This document shows positions 7,043-13,067 of a stretch of 13,067 bases of DNA, in pieces. The DNA is from CAYLPT01 sp964385645 (GTDB taxonomy: Bacteria; Armatimonadota; Hebobacteria; Hebobacterales; Hebobacteraceae): the NCBI GenBank assembly GCA_964385645.1, contig CAYLPT010000133.1:1-13067 (forward strand). Direction: 5' to 3'. The number at the start of each line of letters is the position of its first letter. Within the stretch, counting starts at the first letter, position 1. The notes beneath the pieces are model-generated. The model saw only the letters and a list, made by a program, of their open reading frames with translations. It was not told where the DNA came from and did no database searches. A program made the translations under genes and the position numbers.

Positions 7043-7221
7043 TCTGGCCTCCCGAGGGCGCGCCCCGCCGGCCCCCGCCCGCGGCAGACCGGCCTCCCTC
7101 CCAAGGCCACTTGGCGGGGCGCACGGCGTCCCCTGCCCCAGACCTGTACGCGCTGACAGGACTCAACCGGCCTGTGTCGAAGCTGCCACACAAACGCCCA
7201 GTAAGTGAGTCGGCGACCCCC
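7043..7221. other. Divergent spacer between the Mth938-like and SCP2-like genes
   Basis: A 179-nt region that must contain starts for both flanking genes. Reading rightwards, CTGACA (7153-7158) resembles a -35 box, but no credible -10 lies 16-18 nt later. No promoter could be fixed on the minus strand, apart from the Shine-Dalgarno next to GTG 7042. No RNA gene or repeat is apparent. Confidence 0.4.
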
Positions 7222-7563
7222 ATGGCATCCCGAGAGCAGACCCCGAGCACCCCGCAGCAGACGCTCACCAACCTCGCCCAGCGCTTCAACCCCCAGGCCG
7301 CGGCCGGCCTGGATGCGGTCTACCAGCTCTGTCTCACCGGCGAGGGTGGGGGCGTCTGGCATCTCACGGTTCGCGACCAGGCCTGCCGGCTCGCCGCCGG
7401 TCCGGCCGAGCGGCCCGACGTCACCATCCGCCTGTCCGTCGGGGACTGGCAGGAGCTGGTGGCCGGCCGGCTCAGCGGATACATGGCCTTCATGGAGGGG
7501 AAGCTCCAGGTGTTGGGCGACTTCGGGCTCGCCACGCGCCTGGCGGGCCTCTTCGGGCTCTGA
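7222..7563 (+). CDS. Stand-alone SCP2-like sterol-transfer-fold protein
   Basis: Cytosolic protein of 113 residues made of one SCP2-like domain (about 12-112). The pattern fits the family: RFNPQAAAGLDAVYQLCLTG (21-40), GGVWHLTV (43-50), GPAERPDVTIRLSVGDW (60-76), and FMEGKLQVLGDFGLATRLAGLF (90-111). The fold has a hydrophobic tunnel that binds lipids or acyl groups; bacterial members mostly lack a defined substrate, and sterols are not implied. An in-frame TTG at 7111 would give 37 more residues of low-complexity sequence, so ATG 7222 is preferred although no good ribosome binding site precedes it. It converges on lon with only 9 nt between the stop codons. Its job is not shown by the context; a link to lipid turnover would be speculation. 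Confidence 0.82.
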   Translation: MASREQTPSTPQQTLTNLAQRFNPQAAAGLDAVYQLCLTGEGGGVWHLTVRDQACRLAAGPAERPDVTIRLSVGDWQELVAGRLSGYMAFMEGKLQVLGDFGLATRLAGLFGL

Positions 7564-7579
7564 GGGCGGGCCTCAGGCC
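7556..7579. terminator. Hairpin spanning both convergent stop codons
   Basis: GGC-T-CTGAGG (7556-7565) pairs with CCTCAGGCC (7571-7579) around the loop GCGGG, giving nine pairs and one bulged T. The SCP2-like gene stop (7561-7563) and the lon stop (7573-7575) lie in opposite arms of the stem. It could act as a bidirectional terminator, but no T-tract follows on either side, so it is not a canonical intrinsic terminator. Confidence 0.4.
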
Positions 7580-10032
7580 ACCGAGCGCGGCGAGGTGACC
7601 ACCTGGCTGGCCGTCTGGCGCTCCAGGGCCGGCGGCCTGGTGGGGGGCCTGGCCTCCGGGCGCGGCCGCTCGTGCAGCGCGATCTCGATCACCTGATCCA
7701 TGTGCTCGACCCAGCGGAACTTCAGGTCGCGCTGGACGTTGGCCGGGATCTCCTCCAGGTCCTTCTTGCTCTCCAGCGGCAGGATCACCGTCTTGATGCC
7801 GGCCCGGTGGGCCGCCAGGACCTTCTCCTTGATGCCCCCCACGGGCAGCACCTTGCCCCGCAGCGTGACCTCCCCGGTCATGGCGACGTTGCGGTGCACT
7901 GGCCGGCGGGTGAGGGCGGAGATCAGCGCGGTCGCCATGGTGATGCCCGCGGAGGGGCCGTCCTTCGGGATCTGCCCCGCCGGCACGTGGATGTGCACGT
8001 CGGTGCGCCGGTAGAAGTCCTCGTCAATCCCCAGCTGGGCCGCCCGCGAGCGGGCGTAGCTCAACGCCGCCTTCCCCGACTCCTGCATCACGTCCCCAAG
8101 GTGACCCGTAAGCAGCAGGTTGCCCCGGCCCTTCATCAGCGTCACCTCGATGGACAGGATGTCGCCGCCGAACTCCGTCCATCCCAGCCCGGTGGCGACC
8201 CCCACCTCGTCCTCCTTCTCCGCGATCCCATAGCGGAACCGCGGCGCGCCCAGGTAGGTGGCCACAGAACGGCCTGTGAGCCGCGCCCCTCTCACCTTCC
8301 CCTGGGCAACGCTCTTCGCCACCTTCCGGCAGACAGCGGCGATCTCCCGCTCCAGGTTCCGCACCCCGGCTTCCCGCGTGTACTCCCGGATCACGCTCCG
8401 CAGCCCCGCCTCCGTGAACTGGAGTTGCTTGCGCTCCAGCCCGTGGTTCTTGAGCTGCTTCGGGATCAGGAAGAGCTGCGCGATCTTGACCTTCTCCTCC
8501 TCGATGTAGCCGGGGAACTCGATCACCTCCATCCGGTCCTTGAGGGCCGGTGGGATCGGGTCGAGCAGGTTCCCCGTGGTGATGAACATGACCTCGGAGA
8601 GGTCGAGGGGCACCTCCAAGTAGTGGTCGCTGAAGGCGTTGTTCTGCTCCGGGTCGAGCACCTCCAGCAGCGCCGAGGCGGGGTCGCCCCGGAAGTCTAT
8701 GCCGATCTTGTCCACCTCATCCATCATGAACACCGGGTTGCGGGTGCCGGCCGTCTTGAGGCCCTGCACGATGCGCCCCGGCAGCGCGCCCACGTAGGTG
8801 CGCCGGTGCCCCCGGATCTCCCCCTCGTCCCTCACCCCGCCCAGCGAGATGCGCACGAACCGCCGCCCCGTCGCTCGCGCGATGGAGCGCCCGATCGAGG
8901 TCTTGCCCACCCCCGGCGGGCCGATGAAGCACAGGATCGGGCCCTTCACGCTCTCCGCCAGCTTGCGGACCGCCAGGAACTCCAGGACCCGCTCCTTGAC
9001 CTTCTTGAGCCCGTAGTGATCCTCGTTCAGAATCCGCTCCGCGGCCACGATGTCCAGCTTCTCGTCGCTGCGCACCTTCCACGGCATTGAGATCAGCCAG
9101 TCCAGGTAGGTGCGCACCACCACCACCTCCGGCGAGGCGGGCGGCATGCGCTCGAGCCGGTCGAGTTCCTTGAGCGCCCGCTCCTCCACCTCCTCCGGCA
9201 TCCCCGCCGCCTTGATGCGGCCCCGCAGCTCGTCTATCTCGGTGCTGCGGTCGTCCCGCTCCCCCAGCTCCTGCTGGATCGCCTTCATCTTCTCCCGCAG
9301 GTAGAACTCCTTCTGGGAGTCCTCCAGGTCTTTCTTCACCCGGGAGCTGATCTTGCGCTCCACCTCCAGGATCTCGATCTCCTTGTTCAGCACCGCCGCC
9401 AGGATCTCCAGCCGCTCCCGGTGGTTCGCCGCCTCCAGCACCCGCTGCTTCACCTCCACCGGGATCTGCGCATAGTACGCCACTAGGTCGGCCAGCCGCC
9501 CCGGGTCGGAGATCCCCCGCGCCGACTCCAGCGCCTCCACGGGGAGGTTCTTGCCCAGGTTGATGAGCCGCTCGAACTGCGCCAGCACGTTCCGGACCAG
9601 CGCCTCCGTCTCGATGCCTGGCTCCTCAATCTCCCGCACCGCCTCGATGCGCGCCCGTAGATAGGGCTCCGAGTGCACGTACTCCACCACCCGCACCCGC
9701 TGCGACCCCTCGATCATCACCCGTACGGTCCCGTCCGGCAGCCGCAAGGTCTGGACGATCTCCCCCAGCGCGCCCACCGAGTACAGATCCTCCGGCCCCG
9801 GGTCGTCCACGGTCGCGTCCCGCTGCGCGATCAGCGCGATCTGCCGGTCGCCGTTGATCGCCACCTCCAACCCCTGCAGCGAGCGCGCCCGGCCCACGAA
9901 CAGTGGGATGACCAGATACGGGTAGATGACCGCGCCCCGGGTGGGCACCACCGGCACCTCTTTGGGCAGGCGGCGCCCCTTGCTGGCCACCTCCTCCGGG
10001 CTCAGGACCTTGGTATCCTTGGTCTCGGGCAC
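7573..10032 (-). CDS. lon: ATP-dependent protease La (Lon)
   Basis: Hexameric cytosolic AAA+ serine protease of 819 residues that degrades misfolded and regulatory proteins. An N-terminal substrate-binding domain (about 25-215) is followed by a charged coiled-coil-like region (about 215-295). The AAA+ module has Walker A GPPGVGKTS (371-379) and Walker B VFMMDE (434-439). The protease domain (about 600-785) carries S694 in KDGPSAG and K737 in GGIKEK, 43 residues apart as in E. coli S679/K722. The start is GTG 10032 with AGGAGAGG just upstream (10036-10043); the gap to clpX is 28 nt. The last about 30 residues form a Pro/Arg-rich tail beyond the protease fold, slightly longer than usual. It is the last gene of the clpP-clpX-lon unit, a common arrangement. 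No heat-shock operator was seen. Confidence 0.97.
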   Translation of the reverse strand: MPETKDTKVLSPEEVASKGRRLPKEVPVVPTRGAVIYPYLVIPLFVGRARSLQGLEVAINGDRQIALIAQRDATVDDPGPEDLYSVGALGEIVQTLRLPDGTVRVMIEGSQRVRVVEYVHSEPYLRARIEAVREIEEPGIETEALVRNVLAQFERLINLGKNLPVEALESARGISDPGRLADLVAYYAQIPVEVKQRVLEAANHRERLEILAAVLNKEIEILEVERKISSRVKKDLEDSQKEFYLREKMKAIQQELGERDDRSTEIDELRGRIKAAGMPEEVEERALKELDRLERMPPASPEVVVVRTYLDWLISMPWKVRSDEKLDIVAAERILNEDHYGLKKVKERVLEFLAVRKLAESVKGPILCFIGPPGVGKTSIGRSIARATGRRFVRISLGGVRDEGEIRGHRRTYVGALPGRIVQGLKTAGTRNPVFMMDEVDKIGIDFRGDPASALLEVLDPEQNNAFSDHYLEVPLDLSEVMFITTGNLLDPIPPALKDRMEVIEFPGYIEEEKVKIAQLFLIPKQLKNHGLERKQLQFTEAGLRSVIREYTREAGVRNLEREIAAVCRKVAKSVAQGKVRGARLTGRSVATYLGAPRFRYGIAEKEDEVGVATGLGWTEFGGDILSIEVTLMKGRGNLLLTGHLGDVMQESGKAALSYARSRAAQLGIDEDFYRRTDVHIHVPAGQIPKDGPSAGITMATALISALTRRPVHRNVAMTGEVTLRGKVLPVGGIKEKVLAAHRAGIKTVILPLESKKDLEEIPANVQRDLKFRWVEHMDQVIEIALHERPRPEARPPTRPPALERQTASQVVTSPRSVA

Positions 10033-10060
10033 TATCCTCTCCTCAACGCGGCGAAGGCGC

Positions 10061-11380
10061 TCAGCCCGCGCGGCGCTCCTTGGGCTCGGCCGCCGGCGCG
10101 TCGCGCTTCTCCCTCTCCCGGGCCGGCTCCCCCTCCAGGCTGTCGGTCAGGCGCGCCGGCTGCTGGCGGCGCACCGCCTCCGCGGTCACCAGGCACTTGC
10201 CCCGCGTCCGCCGCGAGGGCACCTCGTACATGATGTCCAGCATGACCTCCTCGATAATGGTGCGCAGCGCCCGCGCCCCCGTTCCCCGCGCCAGCGCCTG
10301 GTTGGCGATCTCCTCGAGGGCGTCCTGGGTGAACTCCAGCTCCACCCCGTCCCACTCCAGGTACCGGTGGTACTGCTGCACCAGCGCGTTCTTCGGCTCC
10401 ACCAGAATGCGTAGCAGCGCCTGCTTGTCCAGCGCCTCCAGCGTCGCCACCACCGGCAGCCGCCCGATGAACTCAGGGATGAACCCAAACTTGAGCAGGT
10501 CCTCCGGCAGCACCTGCCGCAGCGCCTCGCCCACATCCGCCTCCCGCGCACGGCCGTCGGCGGCCAGCAGCCCGAAGCGCCGCTCGCCCGCCGTCCGCCT
10601 CCGGATGATCCCGTCCAGCCCCTCGAAGGTGCCCCCGCAGATGAACAGTATGTCCGTGGAGTCCATCTGGATGTACTCCTGCTGCGGGTGCTTCCGTCCC
10701 CCCTGGGGAGGGATGTTCGCCACCGTACCCTCCAGGATCTTGAGCAGCGCCTGCTGGACCCCCTCCCCGCTCACATCCCGCGTGATCGAGCGGTTCTCGC
10801 TCTTGCGCGCGATCTTGTCTATCTCATCTATGTACACGATCCCCCGCTGCGCCCGCTCCAGGTCCCCGTCCGCCGCCTGATACAGCTTGAGCAGGATGTT
10901 CTCCACGTCCTCGCCCACGTAGCCCGCCTCTGTGAGCGTCGTCGCATCCGTGATGCAGAAGGGCACGTCCAGGATCTTCGCCAGCGTCTGCGCCAACAGC
11001 GTCTTGCCGCTGCCCGTGGGCCCGATCAGCAGGATGTTGCTCTTCTGAAGCTCCACCCCCTCGTCCTCGCCCCGGGTCTGCATCTGAATCCGCTTGTAGT
11101 GGTTGTACACCGCCACCGACAACACCCGGCGCGCCCGCTCCTGCCCGATCACGTACTCGCTCAGCAGGTCGTAGATCTCCTTCGGGGTGGGGATCGGCAG
11201 CTCGAGCTGCGCCCCTGGCTCCGCCAGCGGCGGGTGCTGGTCCTCCTGCAGCAGCTCGTGGCACAGCGCCGTGCACTCCGCGCAGATGAACACCCCGTCG
11301 CCCGCGATCAGCCGACCGCCCACCTCGCTCTGCGTCTTGCCGCAGAAGGAGCACTGAGGCTCTGGCCTGCGCGTTCGCAT
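10061..11380 (-). CDS. clpX: ATP-dependent Clp protease ATPase subunit ClpX
   Basis: Hexameric AAA+ unfoldase that feeds proteins to ClpP; 439 residues. The N-terminal zinc domain has C10, C13, C33 and C36. The AAA+ module has Walker A GPTGSGKT (120-127), Walker B IVYIDE (181-186), pore loop RKH (229-231), FIPEFIGR (300-307) and sensor-2 GAR (368-370). Odd: the ClpP-docking loop, usually (I/L/V)GF followed by GA, reads GERRFGLL (265-272), so the tripeptide is R267-R268-F269. The final about 25 residues are rich in Arg, Glu and Ala. ATG 11380 is chosen over GTG 11383 because GGGAGG lies 7 nt before it. It follows clpP by 28 nt and precedes lon by 28 nt. Identity as ClpX is secure; the strength of ClpP binding is open. 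Confidence 0.97.
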   Translation of the reverse strand: MRTRRPEPQCSFCGKTQSEVGGRLIAGDGVFICAECTALCHELLQEDQHPPLAEPGAQLELPIPTPKEIYDLLSEYVIGQERARRVLSVAVYNHYKRIQMQTRGEDEGVELQKSNILLIGPTGSGKTLLAQTLAKILDVPFCITDATTLTEAGYVGEDVENILLKLYQAADGDLERAQRGIVYIDEIDKIARKSENRSITRDVSGEGVQQALLKILEGTVANIPPQGGRKHPQQEYIQMDSTDILFICGGTFEGLDGIIRRRTAGERRFGLLAADGRAREADVGEALRQVLPEDLLKFGFIPEFIGRLPVVATLEALDKQALLRILVEPKNALVQQYHRYLEWDGVELEFTQDALEEIANQALARGTGARALRTIIEEVMLDIMYEVPSRRTRGKCLVTAEAVRRQQPARLTDSLEGEPAREREKRDAPAAEPKERRAG

Positions 11381-11387
11381 CACACAC

Positions 11388-11393
11388 CCTCCC
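11388..11393 (-). promoter_or_regulatory. Shine-Dalgarno that fixes the clpX start
   Basis: GGGAGG on the minus strand in the clpP-clpX gap. It is 7 nt before ATG 11380 and only 4 nt before the adjacent GTG 11383, favouring the ATG. Confidence 0.7.
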
Positions 11394-11408
11394 CGGCGCG
11401 CTCCTGCC

Positions 11409-12029
11409 TCACTTCGCCCTCCCCCCCGCCTCCTTCGCCTCCTTCGCCGCTGGCATAGCCAGCACTTCGTCCACGATCCCGTACTCCTTCGCCTCCTCCG
11501 CCGTCATCCACCGGTCCCGCTCCGTGTCCCGCTTGATCGTCTCCACATCCTGCCCCGTGTGGTAGGCCAGGATCTCGTTGATGCGATCGCGCGTCCGCAG
11601 CAGCTCCCGCGTGAAGATGTCCACATCGCTCACCGCCCCATAGGCGCCCCCCAGCGGCTGATGGATCATCACCCGCGAGTTCGGCAGCGCCGCCCGCTTG
11701 CCGCGCGCCCCCCCGGCCAGCAGCACCGCACCCATGCTGCACGCCTTCCCAACGCAGTAGGTCCGGATGTCGGGGCGCACGATCTGCATCGTGTCGTAGA
11801 TCGCCAGCCCGGCCGGCACCTCGCCCCCCATCGTATTGATGTACATCTCGATGTCCTTGTCCGGGTCCTCCCCCTGCAGGTAGAAAAGCTGCCCGATCAC
11901 CAGGCTCGCCACCGTGTCGTTGATCTCGCTCCCGATGAAGATGATCCGGTTCTGCAACAGCCGCGAGAACAGATCCCACGCCCGCTCCCCGCGCGGCGTC
12001 TGCTCCACTACGCTGGGTATGTACAGCAT
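11409..12029 (-). CDS. clpP: ATP-dependent Clp protease proteolytic subunit ClpP
   Basis: Serine peptidase of 206 residues that forms the double-heptamer chamber paired with ClpX. The triad is S98 (GKACSMG), H123 (MIHQPLGG) and D172 (DTERDRW), numbered one above mature E. coli ClpP. The sequence begins at the equivalent of the mature N terminus (MLYIPSVVEQTPRGER), so no propeptide is evident. Odd: the near-universal INSPGGS block reads INTMGGE (64-70). Around the ClpX-docking pocket, E61, I83, Y91 and A113 stand where E. coli has Y60, F82, I90 and F112, while Y63, L115 and L190 are kept. An upstream in-frame start at 12143 is rejected because a perfect AGGAGG lies 6 nt before ATG 12029. First gene of clpP-clpX-lon; tig is absent. 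Confidence 0.95.
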   Translation of the reverse strand: MLYIPSVVEQTPRGERAWDLFSRLLQNRIIFIGSEINDTVASLVIGQLFYLQGEDPDKDIEMYINTMGGEVPAGLAIYDTMQIVRPDIRTYCVGKACSMGAVLLAGGARGKRAALPNSRVMIHQPLGGAYGAVSDVDIFTRELLRTRDRINEILAYHTGQDVETIKRDTERDRWMTAEEAKEYGIVDEVLAMPAAKEAKEAGGRAK

Positions 12030-12268
12030 CGGTTGCCTCCTGGGCTCCGCCGCCCGGCAGCGCCCTTCACCAGCCCGTCTCGGGCGCCTGCCACAGCCGG
12101 GGGACCCCGGGTAATAGGTACCCCAAATGTCGGCTGGCCTCACAGCCGCCTGTTCCTCCCCACCACACCAGGCGCCGCCCTGGCCCCCTCTCCGGGCCGC
12201 GCTGTATCATTACCACGTTCCGCCCGCGTTCACCTGTCCCCCCGCCGCGACACCGCCCGCCGGGGCCG
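12030..12268 (-). other. Hairpin-rich clpP leader and promoter region
   Basis: A 239-nt spacer between the UROD-family stop and clpP. Three stems are visible: CGGCTG/CAGCCG (12131-12148, 6-nt loop), CCGGGG/CCCCGG (12097-12110, very tight loop) and GCCCG/CGGGC (12073-12085, 3-nt loop). A further CAGCCG at 12094-12099 can pair with CGGCTG at 12131-12136 instead, so two folds compete. A weak -10-like AATGAT (12206-12211) has no convincing -35. No CIRCE-type inverted repeat, T-tract terminator or tRNA was seen. Confidence 0.45.
12036..12041 (-). promoter_or_regulatory. Shine-Dalgarno that fixes the clpP start
   Basis: Perfect AGGAGG on the minus strand with a 6-nt spacer to ATG 12029. It excludes the longer reading frame from 12143, whose added residues resemble no ClpP propeptide. 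Confidence 0.85.
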
Positions 12269-13067
12269 CTACCCTCGTCCCTCCCACCAGTACCCCCGAA
12301 ACTCCTCCAGGGCGCAGCACAGCGCATCCACGTTCTCAGGCGGCGTCGGCGGGTAGATCCCCACCGCAAACATCAGCCCCCCCGCCGGCGAGCCCAGCTT
12401 CACGACCTCCTCCCGGATCAGCTCCCGGATCTCCCTCCGCGTCCCGAAGGGCACGATCCGCTGCCGGTCCACGTCCAGCGAAATGCACACCCGCCCCTTC
12501 ACCTCCCTCGCCAGCTCGTCTATGCCGTTGCACAGGTCCTGCGGGTTCAGAATCGTCACCCCACACCCCAGCAGCTCGTCCACCAGCTCCAATATGTGCC
12601 CATCGCTGTGCAGGTACACCTCCGCCCCCGCCTCCCGGCAGGGTCGCATCAGCTCCCCATAGGCCGGGGCGATCCACCTCCGGAACGTCGCCGGGCTCAC
12701 GATCGAAGCCTGCTGCGCGCCCAGGTCCTCCCCGAAGACCACCACATCCACGCCCAGCCAGAGGTACTCATCCACGATCCGCCTCGTGTGCGCGGTCACC
12801 ATCTCGATCAGCCGTCCCAGCTCCGGCGGTCCCTCCACCAGGTCGGCCATCAGGTTCTCGAAGCCGCGCAGATACCACAGGCGCATGAGCAGGAAACCGT
12901 GGGGCAAGCCGCCGACCACCACCTCCCCCCGGGCGCGGGTGATCTCGGCGTCCTGGCGGCGCTTGTCCCAGTCGGCAGGGCCGGCATCGGCCAGGACCAG
13001 CGGATCGGGCGGGCGCCAGGTGTCCAGAGCGGCCCAGTCTTCCAGAGGACTGTGCAGCACCAGGCCG
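12269..13067 (-). CDS. UROD-family (methyltransferase/decarboxylase-like) protein, C-terminal part
   Basis: The last 265 residues of a protein of the uroporphyrinogen decarboxylase superfamily, open at the right edge; the N-terminal part (perhaps about 100 residues) is missing. Family features include VVVFGEDLGAQQ, VSPATFRRWIAPAYGEL, the strand-loop YLHSDGHILELVDELLGCGV, ILNPQD, SLDVDRQ, PFGTRREIRELI and the end pattern YPPTPPENVDAL with FRGYWW. It is unlikely to be true HemE: the sequence matches the broad UROD-like group that includes corrinoid methyltransferases (MtaA, CmuA). The His-x-Cys zinc motif of MtaA/CmuA reads H-S-D here (12602-12610), so methyl transfer by the same zinc chemistry is not supported. 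Substrate unknown. It is on the same strand as clpP but 239 nt upstream, so probably a separate unit. The GTG at 13060 is internal. Confidence 0.82.
   Translation of the reverse strand, partial: GLVLHSPLEDWAALDTWRPPDPLVLADAGPADWDKRRQDAEITRARGEVVVGGLPHGFLLMRLWYLRGFENLMADLVEGPPELGRLIEMVTAHTRRIVDEYLWLGVDVVVFGEDLGAQQASIVSPATFRRWIAPAYGELMRPCREAGAEVYLHSDGHILELVDELLGCGVTILNPQDLCNGIDELAREVKGRVCISLDVDRQRIVPFGTRREIRELIREEVVKLGSPAGGLMFAVGIYPPTPPENVDALCCALEEFRGYWWEGRG

Noticed and set aside
7111..7221. TTG start giving a 150-residue SCP2-like protein
   Set aside because: The extra 37 residues are low-complexity and outside the fold; ATG 7222 begins just before the domain. The absence of a clear ribosome binding site at either start leaves some doubt.
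6531..7289. 252-residue minus-strand frame across the intergenic repeat
   Set aside because: It contains the GSYASLRMT peptide that arises when the common intergenic repeat is translated by accident, and it runs over the real Mth938-like gene in another frame.
7672..9090. 472-residue plus-strand reading frame antisense to lon
   Set aside because: It lies entirely inside the well-supported lon gene. Its product is a low-complexity Arg/Leu/His/Pro sequence typical of the opposite strand of GC-rich codons, with no recognisable domain.
12097..12110. GC hairpin as terminator of the UROD-family gene
   Set aside because: It lies about 160 nt past that stop codon, has a loop of only two to four bases and no following T-tract, so it is described as part of the clpP leader instead.
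12030..12143. N-terminal extension of ClpP from 12143
   Set aside because: The added 38 residues resemble no propeptide, and AGGAGG sits 6 nt before ATG 12029.
1..13067. CRISPR array, insertion sequence, prophage, toxin-antitoxin or defence genes
   Set aside because: No regularly spaced repeats, transposase, integrase or defence-type domains were recognised; almost all of the window is conserved housekeeping genes.

Overview
The window is a very GC-rich, gene-dense piece of a bacterial chromosome from a diderm (outer-membrane) bacterium that makes Kdo-lipid A. No 16S rRNA or other taxonomic marker is present. A compact lpxC-fabZ-lpxA-lpxB-msbA-waaA cluster, a clpP-clpX-lon cluster without an adjacent tig, a UROD-like methyltransferase-family protein and a CARDB protein would fit an uncultivated lineage such as Armatimonadota. 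That placement is a guess, not a demonstration.

Layout. Positions 1-5962 (minus strand) hold a tightly packed lipid A operon, read right to left: lpxC, fabZ, lpxA, lpxB, an MsbA-type ABC flippase and waaA/kdtA, which is cut by the window edge. Several junctions overlap (GTGA, ATGA, a 13-nt overlap), so translational coupling is likely. A strong sigma70-like promoter sits just upstream of lpxC. Divergent from it is a small secreted, membrane-anchored CARDB protein (6074-6607, plus). A hairpin-rich spacer carrying a familiar dispersed-repeat motif follows. Next come an Mth938/AAMDC-domain protein (6704-7042, minus) and, divergent from that, a single-domain SCP2-like protein (7222-7563, plus).

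Positions 7573-12029 (minus) hold an ATP-dependent proteolysis operon, clpP-clpX-lon, with 28-nt spacers and good Shine-Dalgarno sequences. The 239-nt clpP leader contains several GC-rich hairpins. Upstream of it, on the same strand, is the C-terminal part of a UROD-family protein (12269-13067, open at the right edge).

Function. The first operon acylates and deacetylates UDP-GlcNAc (LpxA, LpxC), supplies or shapes the 3-hydroxyacyl-ACP pool (FabZ), builds the disaccharide (LpxB), adds Kdo (WaaA) and flips the product (MsbA). lpxD, lpxH/I and lpxK are not in the window. The second operon supplies the two main cytosolic AAA+ proteases.

Most of the window is housekeeping. The points that deserve a second look are an LpxB whose catalytic-Asp motif is replaced, a ClpX whose ClpP-docking IGF tripeptide reads RRF next to a ClpP with an altered docking pocket and an altered SPGG motif, the structured clpP leader, and the repeat-bearing spacer at 6624-6704. 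I found no mobile element, CRISPR array, rRNA or tRNA.
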